Positions 38,346 to 47,954 of a DNA stretch of 64,000 nt are shown piece after piece (position 1 is the first letter of the stretch; every line of letters starts with the position of its first letter). Below the pieces are notes generated by a model that was given only the letters and a program-made list of their open reading frames with translations, searched no databases and was not told the origin of the DNA. The stretch lies in contig NZ_CANKYH010000009.1 in assembly GCF_947487915.1 (NCBI RefSeq), positions 186,001 through 250,000 on the forward strand, read 5' to 3'. Position numbers and translations under genes: made by a program. The stretch is from an uncultured Serinicoccus sp. GTDB taxonomy: Bacteria; Actinomycetota; Actinomycetes; Actinomycetales; Dermatophilaceae.

Positions 38346-41300
38346 TCAGCGGCGGAGCCGCAACCCCTGCGGCGCGGTGTGGAAGCCGGCGTCGGTCAGG
38401 GTGGCGGCGAGCGGGTGCGAGGAGGAGAGGGCGCCCCCGCCGTCGATCGTGGCGATCGTCAGGCCGCTGACCGACCCGCGGCGGACGGCGCTGACGAGGG
38501 CGCGGGCAGCCGCGGGCCAGACCACGTCGGGCGCGGCCTCGGGCGGCAGCTCCATGGTGAGCGCCCGGCGGCCGCCGCGTTCGAGGTAGAGCGCCAGGGC
38601 GCCGTCCACCAGGACGACCATCGAGCCGGCCTTGCGCGCCGGGCGGTGCGAGCCCTCGTCGTCGCCACGCTCGGGCCAGGGCACGCTGGCCCCGAACGGG
38701 CTCGCGGGGTCGGTCGCCGCGAGCAGGACGACCTCGGGGCCCTGGTCCGACCCGTCGGCCGAGGACCCGGGCCGGCGCTCGTGGCTGAGGGCGCGGAGCC
38801 GGTCGATGGCCCCGCTGCTGCCGAACTGCGCCGCGCCGAGGCCCTCCACGACATACCCGCGGCGGACCCGCCCGGCCTCCTCAGCCCCGGACAGCACGCG
38901 GTAGACCCCGGCGAACCCGCCGGGCACGCCCTCGGCCACCACCGAGCCGCGGGTCAGCACGCCGTAGCGGTCCAGCAGCTGCTCGGCGCCCGCCAGCGCG
39001 CGCACGGTCGGGTCCGTCTCGACGGGGGGCAGGAGGGACCACCGGCCGACGGTGGCGGGGGGCCCGGACCGCGTCGGACGACCCGGGCGGGAGGCGCTAC
39101 CACCACGCGAGGCCGCCAGGCCCACGGAGGTGCGTGACCAGCGGCCCGTGCGGGACGGGGCGCGACGGGCCTTGTGGGTGGTGCGACCGCCGGCCAGCAG
39201 CGCTCTGACCGGGGCGTAGGTGTCGGCGCCGACGCGACCCGCCCACACCAGGTCCCACAGGGTGCCCGCCAGCTGCTGATCGTCCAACGAGCCCACGGCG
39301 TCGCTGAGCGCCCGGAAGAAGTAGGCCCCGCCGGCCACCCGCTCCAGCACCTCGAGCACCGCGCGCGCGGTCCCGCCCAGGTCGTCGGCCGTCGCGTCCT
39401 CCTGCGGTCCGCCCGCCCCGGCCGACTGCTCCGGGGGCGGCGTCATCGTCAGGTGCGCGGTGTCCGCCAGGTGCAGGGAGACCCAGCCGTCGTCGCCGGG
39501 CAGCGACCCGTGCCCCTGCCACAGGACCTCGCCGGAGCTCATGAGCTCGTCGAGCATGGCGGGGGAGTAGTCGACGATCCTGGCGGGCAGGACGAGCGAC
39601 TCCAGCGCCGAGGCAGGGATGCGGGCCCCGGCCAGCTGCTCCACCGCGCGCACCGTGCCGTCCAGCCCGCGCAGCTCGCCGACCGACTGCCACCGGGGCA
39701 GGAAGCGGGCGTAGGTCGCCTGGGTGACCGGCTCGACCTCCTGCCGCAGGGCGGCCAGGGAGCGACGGCGCAGCAGCCGCAGCACCTCGGCGTCGCAGAC
39801 GTCCTCCTCGCCGGTGCCGGACGGGGCCAGCGCGCCGACCACCATCCGCCCCGACGACACCTGGCGCCGCACGGCGTCCCGCACCACCGCGGTGCCGAGG
39901 CCGAGACGGGCCGCCAGCGACTCGACCGTGAAGGGGGTATGGGTGCGCGCGTGCCGGACGACCAGGTCACCGAGCGGGTCCTCCACGCCCTCGAGGAAGG
40001 TCGCGGGAACCCCGACCGGCATCGCGACCCCCAGCGCGTCGCGCAGCCGCGCGGCGTCCTGCGCGTCGGCCACCCGCTGCTCCCCGGCGATCCGCACCTC
40101 GATGACCCGCCGGGAGTCCAGGAGCGAGGCGAGCCAGCCCTCGACCTGGTCCTGGGCCTCCTCGGTCGTGCGGTCCGTCACCTCTTGCCGGCTGAGGGGG
40201 CCCAGCACCCGCAGGAGGTCCACGACCTCCTCGGGGTCGCGCGCCCGGCGGTCCGGGGCCAGCCGCTGCAGCTCGGCCTCGGTGCGGGCGACCACCTCGG
40301 GGTCCAGCAGGTCGCGCAGCGCCGCGCCCTCCCCGCGGCCCAGGAGCTCGGCGAGCAGGCCGGCGTCGAGCGAGAGGGCCGCCGCTCGCCGCTCCGCCAG
40401 GGGGGAGTCGCCCTCGTAGAGGAACTGCGCGATGTAGCCCATGAGCAGCGAGGACGCGAAGGGGGAGGGGCGCTGGCTGGCCACCGAGACGAGTCGGACC
40501 TCGCGAGCGGCGAGCCGCCGCATGAGCTCGCGCAGCGCGTCCACGTCGTAGACGTCCTGGACGCACTCGCGCACCGCCTCCAGCACGATGGGGAAGGTGG
40601 GGTAGCGCGCCGCCACCTCCAGCAGCTGGGCGGAACGCTGCCGCTGCTGCCACAGCGGCTGCCGCTTGCCGGGGTTGCGCCGGGGCAGCAGCAGCGCCCG
40701 CGCCGCGCACTCGCGGAAGCGGGCGGCGAACAGCGCCGAGCCCCCGATCTCCTGGGTCACCAGGTCGGCGACCTCGTCCGGGTCGAGGGTGAGCAGCTCG
40801 GCGATCTCAGCGTCCAGCCGGGCCGCCTCCAAGCCGCCTCCCCGAGCTCCGCTGGCGCCATCACCAGGGCCACCCGCCCGGGAGCCGTCTGCACCGTCGT
40901 CCGCAGGACCCGAGCCGCCCGCGTCGTCCCAGCCCCCGAGGTCGGGCAGGCGCAGCACGATGCCGTCGTCGGCGGCCAGCGCCTGCACGTCGGTGCCGAA
41001 GCGCTCGCGCATCCGCGCGGCCAGGCACAGCGCCCACGGGGCGTGCACCGGGCTGCCCCACGGCGAGTGCACGACGACTCGCCAGTCGCCGATCTCGTCG
41101 CGGAAGCGCTCGATGACGAGGGTGCGGTCGTCGGGCAGGTGGCCCACGGCCTCGCGCTGCTCGCCGAGGTAGGTGACGAGGTTGTCGGCGGCGAACCCGT
41201 CGAGCCCCTGCTCGGTGAGCTCGCCCAGCGCGGCCTCCCGCGGCTGCCCGGCGATCCGCCGCACGAACTCGCCGACCGCCGCCCCGAGCTCGGCGGGGCG

Positions 41301-43520
41301 TCCGAGGGACTCTCCCTTCCAGAAGGGGAGCCGGCCGATCTGACCCGGTGCGGGGGTGACGAGCACCTGGTCGTGGGTGATGTCCTCGATGCGCCAGCTC
41401 GTGGTGCCCAGCGTGAACACGTCACCGACGCGGGACTCGTAGACCATCTCCTCGTCGAGCTCGCCGACCCGGCGCCCGGGACCCTCGCCGGTGGCGAGCA
41501 TCACGGCATACATGCCGCGGTCGGGGATGGTCCCGCCGGAGGTGACCGCGAGCAGCTGCGCCCCGCGCCGCGCGCTGAGCGTGTCGGTCACCCGGTCCCA
41601 CACGATCCGCGGGCGCAGGTCGGAGAAGTCCTCGCCGGGGTAGCGTCCGGCCAGCATGTCGAGGACGGCGTCGAACAGGGAGCGGGGGAGGGCGGCGTAG
41701 GAGGCGCTGCGCCGCACCAGCTCGAAGAGGTCCGTGACGGACCAGTCCTCCATGGCCAGCATGGCGACGACCTGCTGCGCCAGGACGTCCAGCGGGTTCG
41801 TGGGGACCGCCAGCTGCTCGATCGCGCCGCTGCGCATGCGGCCGACCACGACCGCGGTCTGCACCAGGTCGGACCGGTGGGTGGGGAAGAAGACGCCGTG
41901 GCTGGTGGCCCCGACCTGGTGGCCGGCCCGACCGACCCGCTGCAACCCGGAGGCGACGCTGGGCGGGCTCGCGACCTGGACGACGAGGTCGACCGCGCCC
42001 ATGTCGATCCCCAGCTCCAGGCTGCTGGTGGCCACCACGGCGGGCAGCTGGCCCGTCTTGAGGGCGTCCTCGATCTGCGCGCGCTGCTCTTTGCTCACCG
42101 ACCCGTGGTGGGCGCGGGCGAGCACGGGTGCGGCGCCTGCGCTCGCGCCGGACTGCGCCATGACCTGCGCCGGGGCGCGTGAGGTATGCCGCCCCCGGCC
42201 GCCTCCCGCGTCGTCGCCGTCGTGGTGGTCGCCGTCGTGGTGGTCGCCGTCGTCCTCCTCGCCGGGACGGGGGTGCCGGTCCTCCCACTCCTCGTTGAGC
42301 CGCGAGGTGAAGCGCTCGGCCACCCGACGCGAGTTGGCGAAGACGAGCGTCGAGGTCTGACCCGAGACGAGGTCGGCGACCCGCCGCTCGATGTGCGGCC
42401 AGATCGAGGCACGCTCCTCGGGGTCCACGGCCGGGGCCCAGACGTCCTCGTCCGGGCCCGTCCCGGTGCCGTCGAGGTCCGGCAGGACCGGGCCCGTCCC
42501 CACGCTCGGTGCGTCGTCGTCGTCGTCCGGCTCCGGCAGGACCGGGCCCTCGCCCCCCTCACCCCGGTGGTCCTCGTGCTCCCAGTCCTCGCTGCCCGGC
42601 GGCGGCGTGCCGCTGCGCGACGCCACCTCGGCGCCCGGGGCGTCGGGACGGTCGGCGGCACCGGGGTCCGACATGTCCGGGATCGGCACCACGACCTCGA
42701 GGTCCCAGCTCTTGGTGGACGGCGGCTGGACGGTGGTCACCGGGCGGCCGCCGGCCAGGTAGCGGGCGACCTCCTCGACCGGCCGCACGGTCGCGGAGAG
42801 CCCGATCCGCTGGGCCGGGCGCTCCAGCAGGTGGTCGAGGCGGTCCAGGGTGAGGGCCAGGTGGGTGCCGCGCTTGGTCCCGGCCACGGCGTGGACCTCG
42901 TCGACGATGACCGACTCGACCCCGGTGAGGGCGCTGCGGGCCTGCGAGGTCAGCAGGAGGAAGAGCGACTCCGGGGTGGTGATGAGGATCTCCGCGCCGT
43001 CCTTGGCGAAGGCCCGCCGCTCGGCGGCCGGGGTGTCGCCCGAGCGCACCGCCACCGACACGTCGGGCGCGGCGCCCCCGAGCCGTCGCGCCGCGTGGCC
43101 GATGCCGACGAGGGGCGAGCGCAGGTTGCGCTCCACGTCGACGGCGAGCGCCTTCAACGGGGAGACGTAGAGCACGCGGCACCGACCCCGCTGCTCGGGC
43201 TCCGGGTCGCCCGGCGTCGCCGAGGACCCACGGGCGGCCGACGAGCGCCGGCGGGACGGGGGCCGGGCGTCGGGCCGGGGCTCGCTGACGATCCGGTCGA
43301 TGGCCCACAGGAAGGCCGACAAGGTCTTGCCGGAGCCGGTCGGCGCCACGACGAGCGTGTGCTCCCGGCGGCTGATGGCGTCCCAGGCACCCAGCTGCGC
43401 GGCGGTGGGCCCGGCGAAGGACGCCTCGAACCAGGCCCGGGTCGGCCCGGAGAAACGACCCAGCACCGTCGCCGGGTCCGGGGGCGCGGGGCTGCTGTCC
43501 CGCTGCTGGCTGCCGGTCAC
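38346..43520 (-). CDS. lhr: Lhr-type ATP-dependent DNA helicase
   Basis: A 1724-residue Lhr helicase, a 3'-5' DNA repair helicase. The N-terminal SF2 core has APTGSGKTLSAFLWAID (about residue 58), YVSPLKALAVDV, VIVDEVHAVAGTKRG (DEVH, about 205), LSATVRP, SSLELGIDMGAVDLVVQ and QRVGRAGH. Then come a winged-helix region and a long C-terminal Lhr-specific domain (ADDLGGTARAVLEVLERVAGG..., LLDRYGVLTRGSVVAEGVPG). An Asp/His/Glu-rich insert of some 150 residues sits between the two RecA domains (GEEDDGDHHDGDHHDGDD near residue 420), so the protein is longer than the roughly 1500 usual. GTG start. In mycobacteria it is paired with nei2. Confidence 0.93.
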   Translation of the reverse strand: MTGSQQRDSSPAPPDPATVLGRFSGPTRAWFEASFAGPTAAQLGAWDAISRREHTLVVAPTGSGKTLSAFLWAIDRIVSEPRPDARPPSRRRSSAARGSSATPGDPEPEQRGRCRVLYVSPLKALAVDVERNLRSPLVGIGHAARRLGGAAPDVSVAVRSGDTPAAERRAFAKDGAEILITTPESLFLLLTSQARSALTGVESVIVDEVHAVAGTKRGTHLALTLDRLDHLLERPAQRIGLSATVRPVEEVARYLAGGRPVTTVQPPSTKSWDLEVVVPIPDMSDPGAADRPDAPGAEVASRSGTPPPGSEDWEHEDHRGEGGEGPVLPEPDDDDDAPSVGTGPVLPDLDGTGTGPDEDVWAPAVDPEERASIWPHIERRVADLVSGQTSTLVFANSRRVAERFTSRLNEEWEDRHPRPGEEDDGDHHDGDHHDGDDAGGGRGRHTSRAPAQVMAQSGASAGAAPVLARAHHGSVSKEQRAQIEDALKTGQLPAVVATSSLELGIDMGAVDLVVQVASPPSVASGLQRVGRAGHQVGATSHGVFFPTHRSDLVQTAVVVGRMRSGAIEQLAVPTNPLDVLAQQVVAMLAMEDWSVTDLFELVRRSASYAALPRSLFDAVLDMLAGRYPGEDFSDLRPRIVWDRVTDTLSARRGAQLLAVTSGGTIPDRGMYAVMLATGEGPGRRVGELDEEMVYESRVGDVFTLGTTSWRIEDITHDQVLVTPAPGQIGRLPFWKGESLGRPAELGAAVGEFVRRIAGQPREAALGELTEQGLDGFAADNLVTYLGEQREAVGHLPDDRTLVIERFRDEIGDWRVVVHSPWGSPVHAPWALCLAARMRERFGTDVQALAADDGIVLRLPDLGGWDDAGGSGPADDGADGSRAGGPGDGASGARGGGLEAARLDAEIAELLTLDPDEVADLVTQEIGGSALFAARFRECAARALLLPRRNPGKRQPLWQQRQRSAQLLEVAARYPTFPIVLEAVRECVQDVYDVDALRELMRRLAAREVRLVSVASQRPSPFASSLLMGYIAQFLYEGDSPLAERRAAALSLDAGLLAELLGRGEGAALRDLLDPEVVARTEAELQRLAPDRRARDPEEVVDLLRVLGPLSRQEVTDRTTEEAQDQVEGWLASLLDSRRVIEVRIAGEQRVADAQDAARLRDALGVAMPVGVPATFLEGVEDPLGDLVVRHARTHTPFTVESLAARLGLGTAVVRDAVRRQVSSGRMVVGALAPSGTGEEDVCDAEVLRLLRRRSLAALRQEVEPVTQATYARFLPRWQSVGELRGLDGTVRAVEQLAGARIPASALESLVLPARIVDYSPAMLDELMSSGEVLWQGHGSLPGDDGWVSLHLADTAHLTMTPPPEQSAGAGGPQEDATADDLGGTARAVLEVLERVAGGAYFFRALSDAVGSLDDQQLAGTLWDLVWAGRVGADTYAPVRALLAGGRTTHKARRAPSRTGRWSRTSVGLAASRGGSASRPGRPTRSGPPATVGRWSLLPPVETDPTVRALAGAEQLLDRYGVLTRGSVVAEGVPGGFAGVYRVLSGAEEAGRVRRGYVVEGLGAAQFGSSGAIDRLRALSHERRPGSSADGSDQGPEVVLLAATDPASPFGASVPWPERGDDEGSHRPARKAGSMVVLVDGALALYLERGGRRALTMELPPEAAPDVVWPAAARALVSAVRRGSVSGLTIATIDGGGALSSSHPLAATLTDAGFHTAPQGLRLRR

Positions 43521-43562
43521 GCGGTCACTGTGCCACGCGCCACCGACAGACGCTCGCGAGAC

Positions 43563-43784
43563 TCAGTCCATCGTGCTGGTGATGGGGGCGTCGTCCCCCC
43601 GCTGCGGCACCAACCGGCGCCGCGTGGCCGTCACCAGCCGGTTGCCGTAGGCCCCGGTCACCGGCGGCATCTCGGGACGCTCCATCTCCTTGCGCACGTG
43701 GTGGTCCGTGCGGTGCTCCGGGCGCCACAGCTTCAGCGCGACGAGCAGCTTCTGCCACCAGGCCAGGTTCTGCTGGGTGCTCAC
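43563..43784 (-). CDS. Small basic protein of unknown function
   Basis: A 73-residue protein, starting at GTG 43784, where GGAGGA lies 5-6 nt upstream. This is the best ribosome-binding site in the neighbourhood and decides against the longer frame. It begins STQQNLAWWQKLLVALKLWRP, an amphipathic tryptophan-rich helix, followed by a basic tail ending GAYGNRLVTATRRRLVPQ. I recognise no family. It is divergent from the ABC exporter genes. Confidence 0.6.
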   Translation of the reverse strand: MSTQQNLAWWQKLLVALKLWRPEHRTDHHVRKEMERPEMPPVTGAYGNRLVTATRRRLVPQRGDDAPITSTMD

Positions 43785-43952
43785 GAGGTTCCTCCAGGAC
43801 GCCGGGACGGATGCTTCGACCCTCATCCTCTCATCCCCGGGCCAGCCGTCCCAGACCTCTCCGGCACGCGGCGGCACGGCATACCCGGACCCACCCTCCC
43901 GGGTGCCTTGACGTGCACGGAAAACCGGTGGAGGTGTGTCGGGCGGGCGTCC

Positions 43953-43958
43953 TAGGCT
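43953..43958 (+). promoter_or_regulatory. -10 element of the ABC exporter operon
   Basis: TAGGCT, 10 nt before ATG 43969, giving a leader of only a few bases. The rest of the 43785-43952 gap shows nothing else that I can support. Confidence 0.4.
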
Positions 43959-43968
43959 GACCCACGCC

Positions 43969-45948
43969 ATGCGCGACTTCCCACCCATCGTCACCGCCTG
44001 GACCCCCGCCTCGACGCAGCAGGGTCATCGGGCCGGCATCGGCGTGCCCGACACCCGGGGACCGGGTCGCTTCCTCTGGTGGCTGCTGCGCCAGCAGCGT
44101 GACCTCGTGCTCGTCGGATGCCTGTGCAGCCTGCTGTGGATGCTGCCGACCGCGCTGACGCCGTGGATCTTCGGCCAGGCCATCGACGAGGGGATCCTCG
44201 CCGGTGACAGCACCCGCACCGCCCTGTGGTGCGGGATGCTCCTCGTCGTCACCCTCGTCGGCGCCAGCAGCGGCGTCTTCTACCACACCGTCGTCGTGCG
44301 CTCCTGGCTGTATGCCGCGTACGGCCAGACCCGCCTCGTCACCCACCAGGCCACCCGGCTCGGGCACGTCCTGCCCCGCCGGGCCCCGACCGGTGAGGTG
44401 CTCAGCGTCAACGGCAGCGACGGCGACCAGTTCGGCCAGTTCATCGAGATCTTCTCCCGACTGGTCGGCAATGTCGTGGCCTACCTGCTCGTCGCCGTCA
44501 TCGTGCTGCAGATCTCGGTGCCGCTGGGGCTCGTCGTCCTGCTCGTCGCGCCGGTGCTCGTGCTCATCTCCTCGGTGCTGCTGCGGCCGCTGGCCGCCGC
44601 GCAGACGCGCGAGCGCAGCCGGGACTCCGAGCTGACCTCGATGGCCACCGACATCGTGGCCGGGCTGCGCATCCTGCGCGGGATCGGGGGCGAGCGGATC
44701 TTCGGCGACAACTACGCCCGGCAGAGCCAGCGGGTGCGCCACGCGGGCGTCCAGGCCGGGGCCTGGGGCGCCTTCGTCGAGGGGGTGGGCGTGCTGCTCT
44801 CCGGGCTGTTCGTCGTCGCGCTCATGGTGCTCGGCGTCCAGCGCGTGCGCCAGGGCGACATCGAGATCGGCGAGCTCATCACCTTCCTCGGGTATGCCCT
44901 CTTCCTCGTCCAGCCCATCCGCGTCGTCTTCGAGGCGGCCCAGCAGATCACCCGCTCGGTCGTCTCGGCCCGCAAGACCGTCGGGGTCTTCGGCACCACC
45001 GACCCGTGGCCGGAGCGCGCGCCGCTCGAGCCCGACCAGCTGCGCTCCCTGGCGGCCGGCGAGCTCGTCGACGAGAGGTCCGGGCTGCGCGTGCGTCCCG
45101 GCCGGCTGACGATGGTCGTCAGCGGGCTGCCGGACGAGAGCGCCCGGCTCGCCGACCGGCTCGGGCGCTACCTCCCCGCCGGGGACACCGTGCCCGTCGG
45201 CGACGACGAGGCGACCGGGAGGGTGGCCCGACGGGCCGCTGCGGAGCGCTCCCGGGTCCGGACCGAGCTCGAGGGGCGCGACACCCTGCGCGCCCATGGC
45301 TCCTGGGGCGTCACGCTGGGCGGCAGAGACCTGGCCGACCTGCCGCTGGACCAGGTGCGCTCGCTCGTGCTCGTCAGCGACACCGCCGCGCACGTCTTCG
45401 CGGGCACCCTGCAGGACGCCGTCGACCCGCACCGAAGGTTGAGCCGGGAGCAGGCCGAGGCCGCGCTGCACGCGGCGGCGGCCGAGGACGTCTACGACAT
45501 CCTGCCCGGCGGCTGGCAGGGGGTGCTCGACGAGCGCGGGCGCGGCCTGTCCGGCGGTCAGCGGCAGCGCCTCGTCCTGACCCGGGCGCTGGCGGCGGAC
45601 CCGCCGGTGCTCGTCCTGGTCGAGCCCACCTCGGCGGTGGACGCGCACACCGAGGCGCGGATCGCCGACCGGCTGCCCGGTCACCGACGGGGTCGCACGA
45701 CCGTGGTCATGACCGCCTCGCCGCTGCTGCTGCACCACGCCGACGAGGTCGCCTTCCTGGAGGACGGGCGGGTGGTCGCGACCGGCACCCACGACGACCT
45801 CGTCACCGGGCACGCGGCATACCGCGCCACCGTGCTCCGGGGCGAGGCCGGTGACCGGGCGACGACCACCGGCGACGCGCCCCACACGCCGACCCACGGG
45901 ACGACCACGACGACGACCACGACCGGCACCAGGGAGGTGGCCCCATGA
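43969..45948 (+). CDS. ABC exporter half with degenerate Walker motifs
   Basis: A 659-residue ABC exporter (six-helix transmembrane domain about residues 30-330, then an ATPase domain). The ATPase is asymmetric. The Walker A position reads VVSGLPDESARLADRL instead of GxxGxGKS/T, and Walker B reads LVLVEPTSAVDAH, lacking the usual aspartate before Glu. The signature LSGGQRQRLVLTRAL (about residue 528) is intact. It therefore contributes a signature to one working ATP site and dead Walker motifs to the other. The C-terminus has a poly-threonine tail (GTTTTTTTTGTR). Overlaps the next gene as ATGA. The transported substrate is unknown. Confidence 0.88.
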   Translation: MRDFPPIVTAWTPASTQQGHRAGIGVPDTRGPGRFLWWLLRQQRDLVLVGCLCSLLWMLPTALTPWIFGQAIDEGILAGDSTRTALWCGMLLVVTLVGASSGVFYHTVVVRSWLYAAYGQTRLVTHQATRLGHVLPRRAPTGEVLSVNGSDGDQFGQFIEIFSRLVGNVVAYLLVAVIVLQISVPLGLVVLLVAPVLVLISSVLLRPLAAAQTRERSRDSELTSMATDIVAGLRILRGIGGERIFGDNYARQSQRVRHAGVQAGAWGAFVEGVGVLLSGLFVVALMVLGVQRVRQGDIEIGELITFLGYALFLVQPIRVVFEAAQQITRSVVSARKTVGVFGTTDPWPERAPLEPDQLRSLAAGELVDERSGLRVRPGRLTMVVSGLPDESARLADRLGRYLPAGDTVPVGDDEATGRVARRAAAERSRVRTELEGRDTLRAHGSWGVTLGGRDLADLPLDQVRSLVLVSDTAAHVFAGTLQDAVDPHRRLSREQAEAALHAAAAEDVYDILPGGWQGVLDERGRGLSGGQRQRLVLTRALAADPPVLVLVEPTSAVDAHTEARIADRLPGHRRGRTTVVMTASPLLLHHADEVAFLEDGRVVATGTHDDLVTGHAAYRATVLRGEAGDRATTTGDAPHTPTHGTTTTTTTTGTREVAP

Positions 45949-47894
45949 CCAGCCTGCTCGACCCCGACCTGCGCGAGCGCTCCGCGCGCACCTGGCGCGA
46001 CGCCGACGACCGGGCCCCCGTCGTGCCCGACCTCCTGCGGCCGCCCGCCCCGGGGTCGGTGGGGCTGCGCGAGCGGCACCGCCTGCTGTGGCAGCGGCAC
46101 GCGCTGCGCCGTGAGCGGGCCCGCGCCCATCTCATGACCGCTCTCGACCCCGACCGCGGCATGCCCGTCGCCACGTCCCGCACGGTCATGGCCTACCTGC
46201 GGGGCCTGCTGCGGGAGCGGTCGCGCCTCGTCGTGCTCGTCACCCTCGCCAACGGCCTCGCGGCAGCGGCCGGTCTGGCCGTGCCGCTGCTGGTCGGTCG
46301 CCTGGTCAACGCCGTGGAGCAGACCGGCGGTGCCCCCGCCCCTGGTTTGGTGCGCGACATCGTGCTCCTCGTCGTCCTCGTCCTGGTGGCGCAGGCGGTC
46401 CTCACCTACGCCGCGAAGGGCCTGGCGGCCGTCCTCGGCCAGGGCGTGCTCGCGCAGGCCCGCGAGCACGTCATCCGGGCCGTGCTCCGGCTGCCTCTGG
46501 GCAAGGTCGAGTCGGCCAGCACCGGTGACCTCGTCACCCGGGTGACCCGCGACGTCGGCTCGATGAGCGGCGCCGTGCGCTGGGCGCTGCCCGAGTTCAT
46601 CATCGGCGTCGTCACGGTGCTGCTCACCGTGGTCTTCATGGTCCTCAACTCGTGGGCGCTGGCGGTGCCCACCCTGGTGACCGCGTCGCTCTCGCTGTGG
46701 CAGGTCCGCCGCTACCTCCAGCAGGCCCCGGCCGGCTACCTCCTGGAGGGCGCGACCTACAGCGACATCAACACCACGCTCACCGAGACCGTCGAGGGCG
46801 TCCGGACGGTCGAGGCCTACCGGATGCAGCACACCCGCCGCTCGGTCGGCGTCGACGACATCGAGGTGTCCTCGCAGGCCGAGCGCTACGGCCTCGTCCT
46901 GCGCAACGTGCTCTTCGCCGTGATGGACATGGCCTTCTCGCTGCCGCGGGTCATCACCCTCGTCATGGGCGCCTGGCTGTACTCGACCGGCGCCGTGGAT
47001 CTCGGCCAGATCACCGCGGCCATGCTCTTCATCGAGATGTTCTACGCACCCTTCGACCGGCTGGTGGGCACCATCGACCGGCTGCAGGTGGGCGTGGCGT
47101 CGACGACCCGCCTGCTCGGCATCGCCGAGGTGCCCGCGGACCGGACGCCGGGCGAGGACCGGCCCGAGGGCAGCACGCTCGTCGGTCGCGACCTGCGCTA
47201 CGCCTACCGGCCCGGCCATGACGTGCTGCACGGCATCGACCTCACCCTGGAGCCGGGGGAGCGGCTCGCGATCGTCGGGCCCTCCGGGTCGGGCAAGTCG
47301 ACCCTGGGCCGGCTCATCTCCGGCATCCACGCACCCACCGGCGGCACGGTGACCGTGGGCGGCGTGGAGGTGACCGAGCTGCCGCTGGAGCTGCTGCGGA
47401 CCGAGGTCGCGCTCGTCACCCAGGAGCACCACGTCTTCCGCGGGTCGGTGCGCGACAACGTCGAGCTGGCGCGCGACGGCGCGGGCGAGGACGGGGTATG
47501 GCGCGCGCTCGCCACCGTGGACGCGCGCGGCTGGGTCGAGGCCCTGCCTCAGGGCCTGGACACGGTGCTGGGCTCGGGCAACCACGAGCTGACCCCGGCG
47601 CAGGCGCAGCAGATCGCGCTGGCCCGGCTCATCCTGGCCGACCCGCACACCCTGGTCCTCGACGAGGCGACGAGCCTCATCGACCCGCGCACGGCACGCC
47701 ACCTGGAGGGCTCAATGAACGCCCTGCTCACCGGGCGGACCGTCGTCGCCATCGCGCACCGGCTGCACACCGCCCATGACGCGGACCGCATCGCGGTCGT
47801 GCAGGACGGTCGGGTCGTCGAGCTCGGCAGCCACGACGAGCTCATGGCGGCCGACGGCGAGTACGCCGCGCTCTGGCGGGCCTGGACGAGCTGA
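45945..47894 (+). CDS. ABC exporter half with canonical Walker motifs and degenerate signature
   Basis: A 649-residue ABC exporter partner. It has an unusually long cytoplasmic N-terminus (about 75 residues), six helices, then an ATPase with intact Walker A (GPSGSGKSTLG, about residue 445) and Walker B (TLVLDEATSLID, about 571). Its signature is degenerate, HELTPAQAQQIALAR (about 549). Together with the upstream protein it makes one competent composite site (this Walker A/B plus the partner LSGGQ) and one dead site, as in TM287/288-type and other heterodimeric exporters. A hairpin at 47898 probably ends the transcript. Confidence 0.9.
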   Translation: MTSLLDPDLRERSARTWRDADDRAPVVPDLLRPPAPGSVGLRERHRLLWQRHALRRERARAHLMTALDPDRGMPVATSRTVMAYLRGLLRERSRLVVLVTLANGLAAAAGLAVPLLVGRLVNAVEQTGGAPAPGLVRDIVLLVVLVLVAQAVLTYAAKGLAAVLGQGVLAQAREHVIRAVLRLPLGKVESASTGDLVTRVTRDVGSMSGAVRWALPEFIIGVVTVLLTVVFMVLNSWALAVPTLVTASLSLWQVRRYLQQAPAGYLLEGATYSDINTTLTETVEGVRTVEAYRMQHTRRSVGVDDIEVSSQAERYGLVLRNVLFAVMDMAFSLPRVITLVMGAWLYSTGAVDLGQITAAMLFIEMFYAPFDRLVGTIDRLQVGVASTTRLLGIAEVPADRTPGEDRPEGSTLVGRDLRYAYRPGHDVLHGIDLTLEPGERLAIVGPSGSGKSTLGRLISGIHAPTGGTVTVGGVEVTELPLELLRTEVALVTQEHHVFRGSVRDNVELARDGAGEDGVWRALATVDARGWVEALPQGLDTVLGSGNHELTPAQAQQIALARLILADPHTLVLDEATSLIDPRTARHLEGSMNALLTGRTVVAIAHRLHTAHDADRIAVVQDGRVVELGSHDELMAADGEYAALWRAWTS

Positions 47895-47897
47895 GCC

Positions 47898-47920
47898 GCC
47901 ACCGGCGTCCGGCCGGTGGC
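47898..47920. terminator. Bidirectional terminator hairpin
   Basis: GCCACCGGC, five-base loop, GCCGGTGGC (perfect 9-bp arms) immediately after the ABC exporter stop and before the end of the convergent carboxyltransferase gene. There is no T-run, as is common in high-GC actinobacteria. Confidence 0.6.
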
Positions 47921-47954
47921 TCGGCTGCAGGGGGTCAGGCCCGCCGGGGCGCCG

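Noticed and set aside
43563..43994. 143-residue version of the small protein before the ABC exporter
   Set aside because: The extended N-terminus runs into the exporter promoter; a strong GGAGGA site supports the GTG at 43784.
45849..45930. ACG/ACC-rich repeat at the end of the first ABC exporter gene
   Set aside because: Simple in-frame threonine run at a disordered C-terminus; no separate feature implied.
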